Assembly (NCBI GenBank): GCA_947258485.1
Contig: CAMYIS010000267.1
Location: 1 to 32,664 of the forward strand
Reading direction: 5' to 3'
DNA: 32,664 nucleotides
Source of the DNA: an uncultured Woeseiaceae bacterium
GTDB taxonomy: Bacteria; Pseudomonadota; Gammaproteobacteria; Steroidobacterales; Woeseiaceae
Shown here: piece after piece, positions 19,311 through 29,510 of the stretch
How the letters are laid out: each line of letters starts with the position of its first letter
Numbering within the stretch: position 1 is the stretch's first letter
The notes under the pieces: model-generated
What the model was told of the DNA's origin: nothing
The model's database searches: none
The model's input: the letters and a program-made list of their open reading frames with translations, nothing else
Program-made: the position numbers and the translations under genes

Positions 19311-20606
19311 TTAATTGCTTTTTTGCGCAGATCCGTTGATGAACGTCGCCGCCACATGCCGCTCATCACCGAGCGTCAGCAGCGCGAAAAACGCTTCCTC
19401 GATCGTTTCTGCCGCCGACGTGCGGCGGGCCGTCAGGTTCGAGCCCTCGGGGTCGAGCACGACAAAGTCCGCTTCTTTGCCTGGCAGGAAATTGCCGATG
19501 GTGTCATCAAGGTACAAGGCCTCGGCCGCTCCGAGCGTCGCCAGGTACAGTGCGCGGGTCGCCGGCAAAGCGTGGTCCTGCAGATGCAAGACCTTGTAGG
19601 CTTCACTCGCCGTCTTCAGTAGGGACAGGCTCGTTCCGCCGCCGACATCGGTACCTAGCCCGCAGCGCACATTGGCGGCCCGCATGGCCGACAAATCGAA
19701 TAGTCCACTGCCCAGGAACAGGTTGGATGTGGGGCAAAACGCGGCCGCGCCGCCCATGCTCGCCATGCGCGCACGGTCCTCGTCATCCAGGTGCAGGCAA
19801 TGCGCAAAAACTGAGCGCTCGCGCAGCAGCCCGAATTGATCGTACACGTCGAGGTAACTTCTCGAGGATGGGAACTGCTTTGCGATTTGTTCCACCTCGT
19901 CGTGGTTCTCGGCGAGGTGCGTGTGGACCCACACCTCGGGATATTCACGCGCGAGCTTTCCGGCCGCGGCGAGCTGCTCCTCGGTTGACGTGAGCGCAAA
20001 ACGCGGCGTTATTGCATAGCCCAGCCGGCCCTGCCCGTGCCAACGCTCGATCAAAGCTTTGCTATCGGAATAGGCCGAGTCGGCATCGTCCCTGAGTTCC
20101 TCGGGGCAATTGCAGTCCATAAGAACTTTGCCGGCAATCAGGCGCATGTCCCGCGCCGCCGCTGCTTCAAATATCGCGTCGGCAGAATGCGCATGGACGG
20201 TGCCGAACACCAGCGCCGTGGTTGTGCCGTTGTTCAGCAGTTCGTCGATAAAGATCTTTGCGGCCTCGCGCGCATAGTCCGGATCGCTAAAGCGCGCTTC
20301 GGCCGGATAGGCGTAGCGGTGCAGCCAGTCCAGCAGTTTTTCGCCGTAAGACGCAATGATGTCGAGCTGCGGATAATGCACGTGACAATCGATAAACCCT
20401 GGCACGATCAGCTTGCCGGGGAACTCTGTGAGCAACACATCTTCCGGCAGCCCGTCGAGCAAGGTCGCGGCGTTGCCTGCCTCGAGGACAGTGCCGTCTT
20501 CAATGATCAGCAGGCCGTCTTCGAAATACTCGAAGGCAGATGCGCGCGACTCTTCGCCGGGGTCCGACAGGCAGTGCAGGATGGAAGCACGGAAAGCTTG
20601 CCGCAT
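19311..20606 (-). CDS. guaD: Guanine deaminase
   Basis: FPGKLIVPGFIDCHVHYPQLDIIASYGEKLLDWLHRYAYPAEARF, VHTHLAENHDEVEQI, FAHCLHLDDEDRARM, AFCPTSNLFLGSGLFDL, GLGTDVGGGTSLSLLKT. Confidence 0.95.
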   Translation of the reverse strand: MRQAFRASILHCLSDPGEESRASAFEYFEDGLLIIEDGTVLEAGNAATLLDGLPEDVLLTEFPGKLIVPGFIDCHVHYPQLDIIASYGEKLLDWLHRYAYPAEARFSDPDYAREAAKIFIDELLNNGTTTALVFGTVHAHSADAIFEAAAARDMRLIAGKVLMDCNCPEELRDDADSAYSDSKALIERWHGQGRLGYAITPRFALTSTEEQLAAAGKLAREYPEVWVHTHLAENHDEVEQIAKQFPSSRSYLDVYDQFGLLRERSVFAHCLHLDDEDRARMASMGGAAAFCPTSNLFLGSGLFDLSAMRAANVRCGLGTDVGGGTSLSLLKTASEAYKVLHLQDHALPATRALYLATLGAAEALYLDDTIGNFLPGKEADFVVLDPEGSNLTARRTSAAETIEEAFFALLTLGDERHVAATFINGSAQKSN

Positions 20607-20611
20607 GGTAT

Positions 20612-21121
20612 TCAGACCGCCTCGAGCATGACGACGTCATCGAGCGTGTATTCCTCGCAGTTCGACTCCACGCCACCTCGATCCACGACCAGGAACTCCT
20701 GCCCGGCTTCAAATGCGATCAGCGGCATGTGCCAGGTACCGCGATGGTAGTTGAAGCCTTGCTTGCCGTTGGTAACGAATGCGCGCAGGTCGCCGGCATC
20801 GACCGACTCGCCCGGCGGCGCAACGACAATAACCATCCTGCCGCGCTGCAGTGGGACAAAAGCCTGGCTGCCGAGCGGATGCCGCTCCACGGTATCGACC
20901 CGTAACGGCAGTGTCGTTGGCGTACGGCATCGCGCGACGCTCATCGCAAGATGGCCGCCGTCCGCAATGTCGACCTTGCAAAGATCGTCAAATCGTTCAA
21001 ACCGCGCCGCATTCATGGCGGCTGACTTGCCGGGCGCCGCTTCGATAACGTCGCCAAAAAGCGCGAAGCGTTCGCCCGTGAGAGGCTCGGGCGTCAGCGA
21101 TATTGCCGGGCGCTCAACCAT
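20612..21121 (-). CDS. allA: Ureidoglycolate lyase
   Basis: PEPLTGERFALFGDVIEA...FNYHRGTWHMPLIAFEAGQEFLVVDRGG; start at MVERPA, overlapping the allantoicase stop by 8 nt. Confidence 0.9.
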   Translation of the reverse strand: MVERPAISLTPEPLTGERFALFGDVIEAAPGKSAAMNAARFERFDDLCKVDIADGGHLAMSVARCRTPTTLPLRVDTVERHPLGSQAFVPLQRGRMVIVVAPPGESVDAGDLRAFVTNGKQGFNYHRGTWHMPLIAFEAGQEFLVVDRGGVESNCEEYTLDDVVMLEAV

Positions 21122-22082
21122 GAACCTGGCCGAACAATCGGACACGGCTGACGCCACCATCCGGATAAATCGACACCCGCACGTGGCTCACCGCGCCGAT
21201 AGCCTGCCGTGTCTCGTCAAAGTAGTGCTGCTGATCCATTTTGAGCTTGGTTTCCGGTAACAGCGTCTGCCACGCCTTGTCGCCGAGCACCGCCTGCTCG
21301 TCACTGTCGAAAATCGCCCCTTCGAGCGATACTCGGTCGGGATAATTGCCCTTGAAGTGCGCGGTATCGATCTCGGCCCTCTCGATGACGCCCGGCTGGC
21401 CGAGCGCGATTATCACCCAGTCATTGCCAGGCCCCCGGCGACGGGCCGTTTCCCAACCGTCACCCATGTTGATACCCCGACCCGGTGCCGTGAGGTTGTG
21501 CATGCTTCCGTAGTGCTCATCGCTGCAGGCGATTGCGCGACCGCCATGCTCCACGGCCGCCAGATCGACATAGCCATCGACATCGGTGAAGTCGGCCCGG
21601 ATCTCGCCAAATACCCTGAGGCGGGCAACGCCGCCGTCCGGGTAAATATGCAGGCGAACATGACTGCGAATCTCATTGTCGCGGGCATCAAGGAAGTGAT
21701 GCGAGTCGCCCGACAGATCCGTCTTGGGAATAAGCTCAACCCATCCTTCTTCAGGCGTCTCCAGGTCGCTCATGCAGGCCTCAATCGAGGCCTGCGGCGG
21801 ATAATTTCCCGTGAAGTGGCTCGTATCGATATCGAACCCGTGTATGACGCCGGGCACACCCAAGCGGATGACGCAGTAGTCGTGTCCGGGACCTCTGCGG
21901 CGGCGGCTTTCCCAGCCATCCATCCACTTGCCGTGATCGTCGAACTTGTCGGCAATGAAGACCGGGTCGGCAGAATCGATGAGGCGCTCCTTGGCGCCAA
22001 AAAACTCGTCGCTTGCAAACGTGACCCGTGTTCCAAGCCGAGGCTGTTCAAGCTGTACCCATTTGCGGACCGGACGGGTCAT
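21114..22082 (-). CDS. alc: Allantoicase
   Basis: Duplicated motif GKWMDGWESRRRRGPGHDYCVIRLGVPGVIHGFDIDTSHFTGNYPPQ / GDGWETARRRGPGNDWVIIALGQPGVIERAEIDTAHFKGNYPD. Confidence 0.95.
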   Translation of the reverse strand: MTRPVRKWVQLEQPRLGTRVTFASDEFFGAKERLIDSADPVFIADKFDDHGKWMDGWESRRRRGPGHDYCVIRLGVPGVIHGFDIDTSHFTGNYPPQASIEACMSDLETPEEGWVELIPKTDLSGDSHHFLDARDNEIRSHVRLHIYPDGGVARLRVFGEIRADFTDVDGYVDLAAVEHGGRAIACSDEHYGSMHNLTAPGRGINMGDGWETARRRGPGNDWVIIALGQPGVIERAEIDTAHFKGNYPDRVSLEGAIFDSDEQAVLGDKAWQTLLPETKLKMDQQHYFDETRQAIGAVSHVRVSIYPDGGVSRVRLFGQVHG

Positions 22083-22567
22083 TCATTGGCTCCCATGGCA
22101 TCGAGACGAAGGCGGGCAATCTTGTGAATTTCGATAAGCGCTGTTTCGAATTCGAGGTCGTAATCATTTTGCAGGCGCGCGGCAAATGTATCGAGTATTT
22201 CAGCGCGATCGCTGCCGCGTACAGCCATCACGAACGGGAAACCGAATTTTTCCCAGTAAGCTGTGTTGAGCGACTGAAACCGTTCGAACTCCTCGGGAGA
22301 ACATTGATCCAGTCCTGCACTGGCCTGCTCGAGAGTTGACTCCGCTGTCAGTTCACCCGCGACCTGCGCGCGGCCGGCAAGGTCGGGATGCGCGCGAATC
22401 AGCGCGAGCTGTCGTTCGGTCGAGGCGTTGTCCACGCAATCGGCCATCAGCACGGCCAGCCGTTCCCTGTTGTCGACCTCGGTCGCAAGCGCTGCCACGC
22501 GCTCGGCAACCCACGGTGAATGCTCATAAACGCCGGCGTACCTTGCAATGAAATCATGCGTTTCCAT
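22079..22567 (-). CDS. uraD: OHCU (2-oxo-4-hydroxy-4-carboxy-5-ureidoimidazoline) decarboxylase
   Basis: YEHSPWVAERVAAL...LIRAHPDLAGRAQ...FQSLNTAYWEKFGFPFVMAVRG; start at METHDF, ATGA overlap with puuE stop. Confidence 0.93.
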   Translation of the reverse strand: METHDFIARYAGVYEHSPWVAERVAALATEVDNRERLAVLMADCVDNASTERQLALIRAHPDLAGRAQVAGELTAESTLEQASAGLDQCSPEEFERFQSLNTAYWEKFGFPFVMAVRGSDRAEILDTFAARLQNDYDLEFETALIEIHKIARLRLDAMGANE

Positions 22568-23478
22568 CAAACACCGACCTTCGCCGGGTGTAGCTGGCGC
22601 CAGTGCTTTGCGATATCGAGCCGTGTTGCCATCCAGGCATTGTCGTGCGACGCAACGTAGTCGAGAAACCGTGCCACAGCCGCGGCCCTGCCCGGGCGGC
22701 CCGCAAGGCGGCAATGCAGGCCAACGGACATCATGCGGCCGCCCTCGGCATGCAGCAGGTCGAACGTGTCTTTGAGGTAGTCGAAAAACTGTGGGCCTGA
22801 GTTGAATCCCTGGGGTGTCGCAAAACGCATGTCGTTCGCATCGAGGGTATAAGGCACCATTAGCTGCGGCGTCTCGAACGAATAATCCCAGTACGGCAGG
22901 TCATCGGCGTAGCTGTCTGCGTTATAGACGAAGTTCCCTTCCTCCGCTGCGATGCGGTGGCTATTCGGACTACAACGACCGAGGTACCAGCCGCCTGGCC
23001 GGGCACCACTGACGCGCTCGTGCGTTTCTATTGCCCTTCGCAAGTGCTTGCGTTCTGTCGCTTCGTCCATGAACTGGTAGTCGATCCACCGGTAACCATG
23101 GCTTGCGATCTCCCAGCCGGCGGCTTTCATTGCCGCAACAGCCTCAGGATTACGCTCGAGCGCCATCGCAACAGCGAATACCGTTACGGGCATCTTGCGT
23201 TCAGTAAAAAGTCGATGCAGTCGCCAGAACCCGGCGCGGGAGCCATATTCATACAGCGATTCCATGTTCATGTGCCGCTGGCCGGGAATTGGCTGTGCAC
23301 CAATTATCTCGGACAGGAAAGCCTCGGATGCCGCATCCCCGTGCAACACGCAGTTCTCGCCGCCCTCTTCATAATTGATAACAAACTGGACCGCCGTGCG
23401 CGCAGCATCAGGCCACCCGGCATCGGGTGGTTGCCGACCGTAGCCGCTCATGTCTCTGGGATAGTCGCTGTCCGACAT
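22567..23478 (-). CDS. puuE: Allantoinase of the polysaccharide-deacetylase type
   Basis: RDMSGYGRQPPDAGWPDAARTAVQFVINYEEGGENCVLHGD...YGSRAGFWRLHRLF...EIASHGYRWIDYQ...GWYLGRCSPNSHRIAAEEGNFVYNADSYADDLPYW. Confidence 0.95.
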   Translation of the reverse strand: MSDSDYPRDMSGYGRQPPDAGWPDAARTAVQFVINYEEGGENCVLHGDAASEAFLSEIIGAQPIPGQRHMNMESLYEYGSRAGFWRLHRLFTERKMPVTVFAVAMALERNPEAVAAMKAAGWEIASHGYRWIDYQFMDEATERKHLRRAIETHERVSGARPGGWYLGRCSPNSHRIAAEEGNFVYNADSYADDLPYWDYSFETPQLMVPYTLDANDMRFATPQGFNSGPQFFDYLKDTFDLLHAEGGRMMSVGLHCRLAGRPGRAAAVARFLDYVASHDNAWMATRLDIAKHWRQLHPAKVGV

Positions 23479-24666
23479 TTATGGGTCCTGAAGCCCCTGG
23501 TACCACCGGTCGATGATCTGTCGCTCTTCTTCCGGCATCGCGGTCAGGTTACCGATTGGCATGACACGCGTCACGACTGTTTGCTGATGAATGCGTGCGG
23601 CCTCCGCCCTGATGCGCTCGTCCGTGTCCAGCATAACGCCCAGCGGCGGTGCCGGGAATGCGGGGTGGACAGGGGCCTCGGCGTGGCAGGTCGTACAACG
23701 CGCGTTTACGACATTACGTACCTGGTCGAAGTTCACTGCTACTCCATCTGTTGCCTGGGACCGCGGCGCTACCGCGGCGGCAATCGCCGCCAGCAGCACG
23801 ACGGACACGATCACGGGCACCAATGATGCACGGCCTTTGTGTCGCTCAACAAAATAGATACGAATCAGCGCACCGACCAATGAAATGCCGATCAGAATGG
23901 CCCAGTTGTATTCATGACCGTAAGTCATCGCGTAATGATTGCTGGTCATGACAAACAGCACGGGCAGCGTGAAGTACGTATTGTGTACCGAACGCTGTTT
24001 GGCTTGAATGCCCGGCGTCGGATCTGGAGTTTCGCCACGCCGTGCTGACGCGACCATTTTCTTCTGGCCGGGGATGATGACGAAGAAGACGTTCGCGACC
24101 ATGATCGTGCCGAGCACGGAACCGAACTGAATATACGCGCCGCGACCGCCAAAAAGCTGGCATACGCTCCAGGCCAGAGCGCTGCAGAGCAGCATTAGTA
24201 CTAACGCAAACGCGCGCGTGTCACGGGCCAGCGGTGACTTGCACAACAGGTCATACACGAACCACCCGCCAACGATGTAGGCAATCGAAATAGCAACTGC
24301 CTGAGCCACCGAAAGGTCTGCAACCGCAGGGTTAATCAGGTAAACCTCTGCGCCGTACCAGTAGACCAGCGCAAGCATGGCCATGCCGGACATCCAGGTC
24401 GTGTAGGCCTCCCACTTGAACCAATGCAGAGTCTCCGGAATCGAGGTCGGAGCAACCCGGTATTTCTGGGCGTGGTAGAAACCGCCGCCGTGTACGGACC
24501 ACAGTTCGCCTCCAATACCTCTGGCGTCATCGCCCGGATTCTCGGGTGATTGCAGGTGATCGTCGAGCCAGACGAAATAGAATGATGCGCCAATCCAGGC
24601 AATACCGGTGATCACGTGTAACCAGCGCACAAGAAGATTCAACCAGTCGGCGACATACGCTTCCAT
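23479..24666 (-). CDS. puuD: Membrane urate hydroxylase with C-terminal cytochrome c domain
   Basis: NLLVRWLHVITGIAWIGASFYFVWLDDHL...MSGMAMLALVYWYGAE...; C-terminal haem motif CTTCH (NARCTTCHAEAPVHPAF). Confidence 0.93.
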   Translation of the reverse strand: MEAYVADWLNLLVRWLHVITGIAWIGASFYFVWLDDHLQSPENPGDDARGIGGELWSVHGGGFYHAQKYRVAPTSIPETLHWFKWEAYTTWMSGMAMLALVYWYGAEVYLINPAVADLSVAQAVAISIAYIVGGWFVYDLLCKSPLARDTRAFALVLMLLCSALAWSVCQLFGGRGAYIQFGSVLGTIMVANVFFVIIPGQKKMVASARRGETPDPTPGIQAKQRSVHNTYFTLPVLFVMTSNHYAMTYGHEYNWAILIGISLVGALIRIYFVERHKGRASLVPVIVSVVLLAAIAAAVAPRSQATDGVAVNFDQVRNVVNARCTTCHAEAPVHPAFPAPPLGVMLDTDERIRAEAARIHQQTVVTRVMPIGNLTAMPEEERQIIDRWYQGLQDP

Positions 24667-24667
24667 G

Positions 24668-25717
24668 CTAGGGCCTGTTCAGCGGGTGAACGTTATCGGG
24701 GTACGACGGCGCCGATGCTTCTGCCGCCTGGCCTTTAACCTTGAGTATTTCGGCGGCAACGGCGACGGCAATCTCGGCCGGCTTCTTGCCGCTGATGCCA
24801 TCCACGCCGATTGGGCAGACCAACGTATCGATCAGCGCCTGCGACAGGCCTTGCTGACGAAACCGTTTCTCGAATCGACGCCGTTTCGACAGCGATCCAA
24901 TCAGTCCGCAGTAGAGCATATCGTTGCGCCGCAGGATGCGATCGCAGATGTCGTAATCCAGCGCATGGCTATGGGTCATGACGAGGAAAAAACTGCGCGG
25001 CGGCATAGCGGCAACTTCGAGCGCGGGTTCCGAGGTCTCGATAGCGCGCACGTTTCGCGGCACCTGTCGGAAGATATTGCGCCGGCTGTCGACCCAGCGA
25101 ATATTGCAGTCCAGGTTCCAGAGTGCGTCGACGACGGCCGTACCGACATGGCCCGCACCGAAAACAGCAATATTCAGGTCGGGAACGACAATCGGCTCGA
25201 AAAATTCCTGCACATCCCGCTGAGGCATTCTGTCACCGTCGAGTATCTCCCGCGCCGCAGACACGAGCCTCGACAGCGCTTTGTGTTCGTCGAGGCCAAA
25301 AACGCGATCGGCTGTTACGACGAATTTGATCGGCGAGCTTCTCGAAATACGCGTTACGATCACAGCCGGCTCGCGCTGGCCGTGCAGAGCCTTGAGGTCC
25401 CGCAGCCACGCGGGCATACCGTTACCCAGCGGTTCGAACAGTATTTCCACGACTCCGCCGCAGCACTGTCCCATCGAAGAACCCAGTGGGAAGCTCCGCA
25501 ACGACAGCATCTCGTCATGGAGCAGGCCCACGGCAACTCTCGTGCACTGATACTCGAGCTGGCCCCCACCGATCGTACCGATGGTTTCTCTTGCCGTGAC
25601 GATCATCTTGGCACCGATTTCTCGCGGAGCCGAGCCGCGAATGCCGGCTACCGTGACGAGAACCGCCGGTTCGTCCGCCGCGCAGAGATCCGTTAACTCG
25701 TCGATCCACTCATTCAT
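24668..25717 (-). CDS. xdhC: Xanthine dehydrogenase accessory protein XdhC
   Basis: VLVTVAGIRGSAPREIGAKMIVTARETIGTIGGGQLEYQ, GQCCGGVVEILFEPL, NIAVFGAGHVGTAVVDAL, MTHSHALDYDICDRIL, YCGLIGSLSKRRRFEKR. Confidence 0.95.
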   Translation of the reverse strand: MNEWIDELTDLCAADEPAVLVTVAGIRGSAPREIGAKMIVTARETIGTIGGGQLEYQCTRVAVGLLHDEMLSLRSFPLGSSMGQCCGGVVEILFEPLGNGMPAWLRDLKALHGQREPAVIVTRISRSSPIKFVVTADRVFGLDEHKALSRLVSAAREILDGDRMPQRDVQEFFEPIVVPDLNIAVFGAGHVGTAVVDALWNLDCNIRWVDSRRNIFRQVPRNVRAIETSEPALEVAAMPPRSFFLVMTHSHALDYDICDRILRRNDMLYCGLIGSLSKRRRFEKRFRQQGLSQALIDTLVCPIGVDGISGKKPAEIAVAVAAEILKVKGQAAEASAPSYPDNVHPLNRP

Positions 25718-28025
25718 CGGCGGACCCATGGAGTGCACGCAAGACAGCTTCCGGTGTCGCCGGGGCCTGCAGGTCAGGCGACGGCAGGTCCTTGTCTGCG
25801 ATGGCGTCGCGAATTGCATGAAACGCCGACAGGCTCAACATCAACGGCGGCTCGCCAACTGCTTTGGAACGATAAATCGTATCTTCGCGATTGGCGGAGC
25901 CTTGCATGAGGTCCACACGAAAGTCCGGAGCCAGGTCCGAACAGGTCGGAATTTTGTAGGTCGACGGTGAGTGCGTGCCAAGTTCCCCGTCGTCGTTCCA
26001 CCACAGCTCTTCGGTGGTCAGCCAACCCACACCCTGGACATACCCTCCTTCCACCTGGCCGAGATCGACAGCCGGGTTCAGAGAATCGCCACAGTCATGC
26101 AGGATATCGACGCGCAACAGGCGATGTTCGCCCGTCAACCTGTCGACAATGACCTCGGTCACCGCCGCGCCGTACGCGAAATAGAAAAACGGCCTGCCCG
26201 AAAATGTCTTGCGGTCATAGTTGATCTTCGGCGTCTTGTAAAAGCCCGTGGCTGAGAGCGACACACGGTCAGCCCATGCCAGCTGAACAAGCTCTGCAAA
26301 CTCCAGGGAATGTTCCCCGGCGCGAACCGTGCCTGCAGCAAACTCTACCTCGGCCTCCGACACTGAAAAGTGCCGCGCGGCATACTCCGTCATTCTCGCC
26401 CGGATCTTTGCCGCGGCTATTTGTGCGGCTTTGCCATTCATGTCCGAGCCACTCGAAGCGGCCGTTGCCGAGGCGTTAGGTACCTTGCTCGTGTCGGCCG
26501 CCATGATACGGATGCGGTCGACGCCGATCTGAAACTCGTCGGCAACGACCTGCGCTACCTTGACATAGAGTCCCTGGCCCATTTCGGTGCCGCCATGGTT
26601 TAGCTGCACAGTACCGTCTTTGTAGACATGCACGAGCGCCCCGGCCTGGTTCAGCAAAGTGTTCGTAAACGAGATGCCGAACTTGACCGGCGTCATCGAA
26701 ATGCCACGACAGAGGATCTTGCTTTCGGCGTTGAACCTGCGGATTTCGGCGCGCCGCTTTTCATAGTCACTGTCGACAAGCAGTTTGTCGAAGATCTCGT
26801 CGATGATGTTGTCATCTACGGTCTGTTGATACTGCGTAACGTTGCGCTCGTTTTTTCCGTAGAAATTACGGCGGCGAATGTCGAACGGGTCCTTGCCGAG
26901 GGCCCTCGCGATATCTTCAATGACGTATTCGATGGCAAACATGCCCTGTGGCCCGCCAAAACCGCGAAACGCCGTGTTCGAAACCGTGTTGGTCTTGCAA
27001 CGATGCGAGACGATGCGGACGTTTTCCAGGTAGTAAGCATTGTCGCAGTGGAACATTGTCCGATCATTGACAGGACCCGACAGGTCTGCCGACATGCCGC
27101 AACGAGACGCGAACACGAAATCGATACCGAGTATCCTCCCCGTGTCGTCGAATCCCGCGTCATAGTCGATGACGAAATCATGCCGCTTGCCGGTCATGAT
27201 CATGTCGTCGTCGCGGTCCAGCCGCAGTTTGCAGGGCCGCCCCGTCTTATCTGCCGCGATGGCCGCAATCACCGCGATCAGCGCCGCCTGGCTTTCCTTG
27301 CCGCCAAAACCGCCGCCCATGCGCCGGCATATCACGACGATGTCCTTGGCCGAGCGATCGGTGGCATGCGCGACCATGGACTGCACTTCGTCAGGGTGCT
27401 GCGTGGAACTGTAAATGAGCAGACCGCCGCCTTCCTGGGGAATAGCCATCGCAATATGGCCTTCGAGATAAAACTGGTCCTGGCCGCCTAGTGAGACGCG
27501 TCGCTGCACGCGATGCGGTGATTTTTCTAGCGCGGTTTCCAGGTCGCCACGTACGAGTGTCTCGCTCGGCAATACAAAAGACTGCTTCTCGACAGCCGTA
27601 AGCGGGTCGAGAATCGCCTCAAGCTCCTCGTATTCGATTATCACTTTGCGTACCGCTTTACGCGCGTCGTCCACGGTGGTCGCAGCCACGGCAAATACGG
27701 GCTGGCCAACGTACTGGACGAGCCCATCGGCAAAAACCGGGTCATCGGCAACGATCGCACCGTAGTTGTTCTTTCCTGGAATATCGCCGGCAAGGCAGAC
27801 GTCGACGACACCCGGCGAATCGAGAACCTCCACCAGGTCGATGCCGAGGACTTTCGCATGTGGCTTCTGGCTCATGCCGACGGCGAGATGCAGCAAGTCT
27901 CTAGGCTCCGGCAGATCGTCGGTATACGCGGCTGTACCCGTTACGTGCAGGTGTGCGCTATCGTGCGGCAGCGCTTTACCCACGCTACGCACCGGCTTTG
28001 TGCCCCTGTTAACGCTGGCGTCCAT
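25710..28025 (-). CDS. xdhB: Xanthine dehydrogenase molybdopterin-binding subunit
   Basis: ALPHDSAHLHVTGTAAYTDDLPEPRDLLHLAVGMS, CRRMGGGFGGKESQA, FRGFGGPQGMFAIEYVIED, LNHGGTEMGQGLYVKVAQVVADE, KAVGEPPLMLSLSAFHAIRDAI. Start at MDASVN, overlapping xdhA by 17 nt. Confidence 0.95.
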   Translation of the reverse strand: MDASVNRGTKPVRSVGKALPHDSAHLHVTGTAAYTDDLPEPRDLLHLAVGMSQKPHAKVLGIDLVEVLDSPGVVDVCLAGDIPGKNNYGAIVADDPVFADGLVQYVGQPVFAVAATTVDDARKAVRKVIIEYEELEAILDPLTAVEKQSFVLPSETLVRGDLETALEKSPHRVQRRVSLGGQDQFYLEGHIAMAIPQEGGGLLIYSSTQHPDEVQSMVAHATDRSAKDIVVICRRMGGGFGGKESQAALIAVIAAIAADKTGRPCKLRLDRDDDMIMTGKRHDFVIDYDAGFDDTGRILGIDFVFASRCGMSADLSGPVNDRTMFHCDNAYYLENVRIVSHRCKTNTVSNTAFRGFGGPQGMFAIEYVIEDIARALGKDPFDIRRRNFYGKNERNVTQYQQTVDDNIIDEIFDKLLVDSDYEKRRAEIRRFNAESKILCRGISMTPVKFGISFTNTLLNQAGALVHVYKDGTVQLNHGGTEMGQGLYVKVAQVVADEFQIGVDRIRIMAADTSKVPNASATAASSGSDMNGKAAQIAAAKIRARMTEYAARHFSVSEAEVEFAAGTVRAGEHSLEFAELVQLAWADRVSLSATGFYKTPKINYDRKTFSGRPFFYFAYGAAVTEVIVDRLTGEHRLLRVDILHDCGDSLNPAVDLGQVEGGYVQGVGWLTTEELWWNDDGELGTHSPSTYKIPTCSDLAPDFRVDLMQGSANREDTIYRSKAVGEPPLMLSLSAFHAIRDAIADKDLPSPDLQAPATPEAVLRALHGSADE

Positions 28026-29505
28026 ACGTGTACAACGTCGAATCGACGTTGCCTTTCGTCTCATGGAAAAAACGCCGCAGCAGGTTCTGGACCGCGCGCA
28101 AGCGAATGTCTGCCGATGCCCGCATGTCGCTTATCGGCGTGAAATCCTCTTGCAGCGCACGACAGGCTTGTTCGATACTTTTTTCATTCCAGGGTTGCCC
28201 GTCGAGCGCGGCTTCACAGTGCGCGGCACGTTTGATAACAGCCGCGAGGCCGCCACAGGCCATGCGGAAGCTGCCGACCTTTTCACCGTCAAGCACCAGG
28301 CGGTAAGCCGTGCAGACCGCCGAAATATCCTGGTCGAATCGCTTCGACCATTTCTGGCTGCCGACGATCGCCTCCCGTTCGGCAACTGGAATTCGCACGC
28401 GAACAAGAAACTCGCCGGGCGCGAGATCGTTGACCTGGTAGTCATGATAGAACTCGTCGAGCGGCAATTCTCGTGTCGCATCTCCGCATCGCAATACCAG
28501 CGAGGCACCAACCACCATCAGTGCCGGCATCGTATCGCCAATCGGCGAGCCGTTGGCGATGTTGCCGCCGAGCGTGCCGGCATTGCGAATCGGCGGTGAG
28601 GCGAAGCGGCGGAACAACTCGTCCAGGCCCGGGTAGTGATCGACAATGACGGGCATGGCGTCAGACAACGTGACGGCAGCGCCAACCTCGATGTGAGTTG
28701 ACGAAACCGAGAGCTCCGCGAGTTCTGCGACACGGCCGGTATAAATTACTTTCTCGAGTTCACGATGCTGTTTCGTGACCCATAGTCCAACGTCGGTGCC
28801 ACCGGCAAGAATCGTCGCGTCCGGATTGCGAACGTAAAGTGTGGCGAACGAGTCGATATCGAGCGGCGCGTAAAACCGGCGCCCCGCGTGCTCGACGTCG
28901 AGTCCTTCGGTACTCATCAGGCTAAGGAGTTTTGCGATCCGGCCGTCGGGTTTCTGCTGCGCTCCACAGGGCTGCTGCAGCCAGTCCGAACGGTCCTCGT
29001 CATCGCCTTGTTCGTACATGGCTTGTGCCGCCGCAATTATCGGTCGATAACCCGTACAGCGGCAGAGATTGCCGGCGAGCGCGTCGTCGATTTCGCGTCT
29101 CGACGGGCTCGCGTTCGTTTTATAAAGCGCGAACAGGGACATGACGAACCCTGGCGTGCAAAATCCGCACTGCGATCCGTGCTTTTGCACCATCGCACGC
29201 TGCACCGGGTGCAGTTGCGATCCAGCCGGCGCCAGGCTTTCCACCGTAATCAGTTCTTTACCATCGATCGTTGGCAGAAATTGAATGCAGGAGTTGATGG
29301 CCCTGAGCGACAAATCGTCGCCGTCACGATTCACTTCGGCAACAACGACCGTACATGCGCCGCAGTCGCCTTCGGCACAGCCTTCTTTCGTGCCCTTGCG
29401 GCGCAGGTCTTCACGCAGGAACTGCAGCACCGTTCGTGTCGGGTCCACATCGTCGACTTCGATGATGTCACCATCGAGTACGAATCGTATGGACGAACCA
29501 GGCAT
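28009..29505 (-). CDS. xdhA: Xanthine dehydrogenase small subunit (2Fe-2S + FAD)
   Basis: CAEGDCGACTVVVAE, GSQCGFCTPGFVMSLFALY, AGNLCRCTGYRPIIAAA, FAD-domain ATILAGGTDVGLWVTK and RNAGTLGGNIANGSPIGDTMPALM. Confidence 0.95.
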   Translation of the reverse strand: MPGSSIRFVLDGDIIEVDDVDPTRTVLQFLREDLRRKGTKEGCAEGDCGACTVVVAEVNRDGDDLSLRAINSCIQFLPTIDGKELITVESLAPAGSQLHPVQRAMVQKHGSQCGFCTPGFVMSLFALYKTNASPSRREIDDALAGNLCRCTGYRPIIAAAQAMYEQGDDEDRSDWLQQPCGAQQKPDGRIAKLLSLMSTEGLDVEHAGRRFYAPLDIDSFATLYVRNPDATILAGGTDVGLWVTKQHRELEKVIYTGRVAELAELSVSSTHIEVGAAVTLSDAMPVIVDHYPGLDELFRRFASPPIRNAGTLGGNIANGSPIGDTMPALMVVGASLVLRCGDATRELPLDEFYHDYQVNDLAPGEFLVRVRIPVAEREAIVGSQKWSKRFDQDISAVCTAYRLVLDGEKVGSFRMACGGLAAVIKRAAHCEAALDGQPWNEKSIEQACRALQEDFTPISDMRASADIRLRAVQNLLRRFFHETKGNVDSTLYTYGRQR

Positions 29506-29510
29506 CTGCG

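Noticed and set aside
20037-20750. 237-aa plus-strand ORF
   Set aside because: Antisense to guaD/allA; no recognisable family.
22957-23826. 289-aa plus-strand ORF
   Set aside because: Antisense to puuE/puuD; shadow ORF.
24608-25696. 362-aa plus-strand ORF
   Set aside because: Lies antisense to xdhC, low-complexity Arg-rich translation with no recognisable domain; typical shadow ORF in GC-rich DNA.
26628-27491. 287-aa plus-strand ORF
   Set aside because: Antisense to xdhB, whose motifs are clear over the same span; no domain signal.
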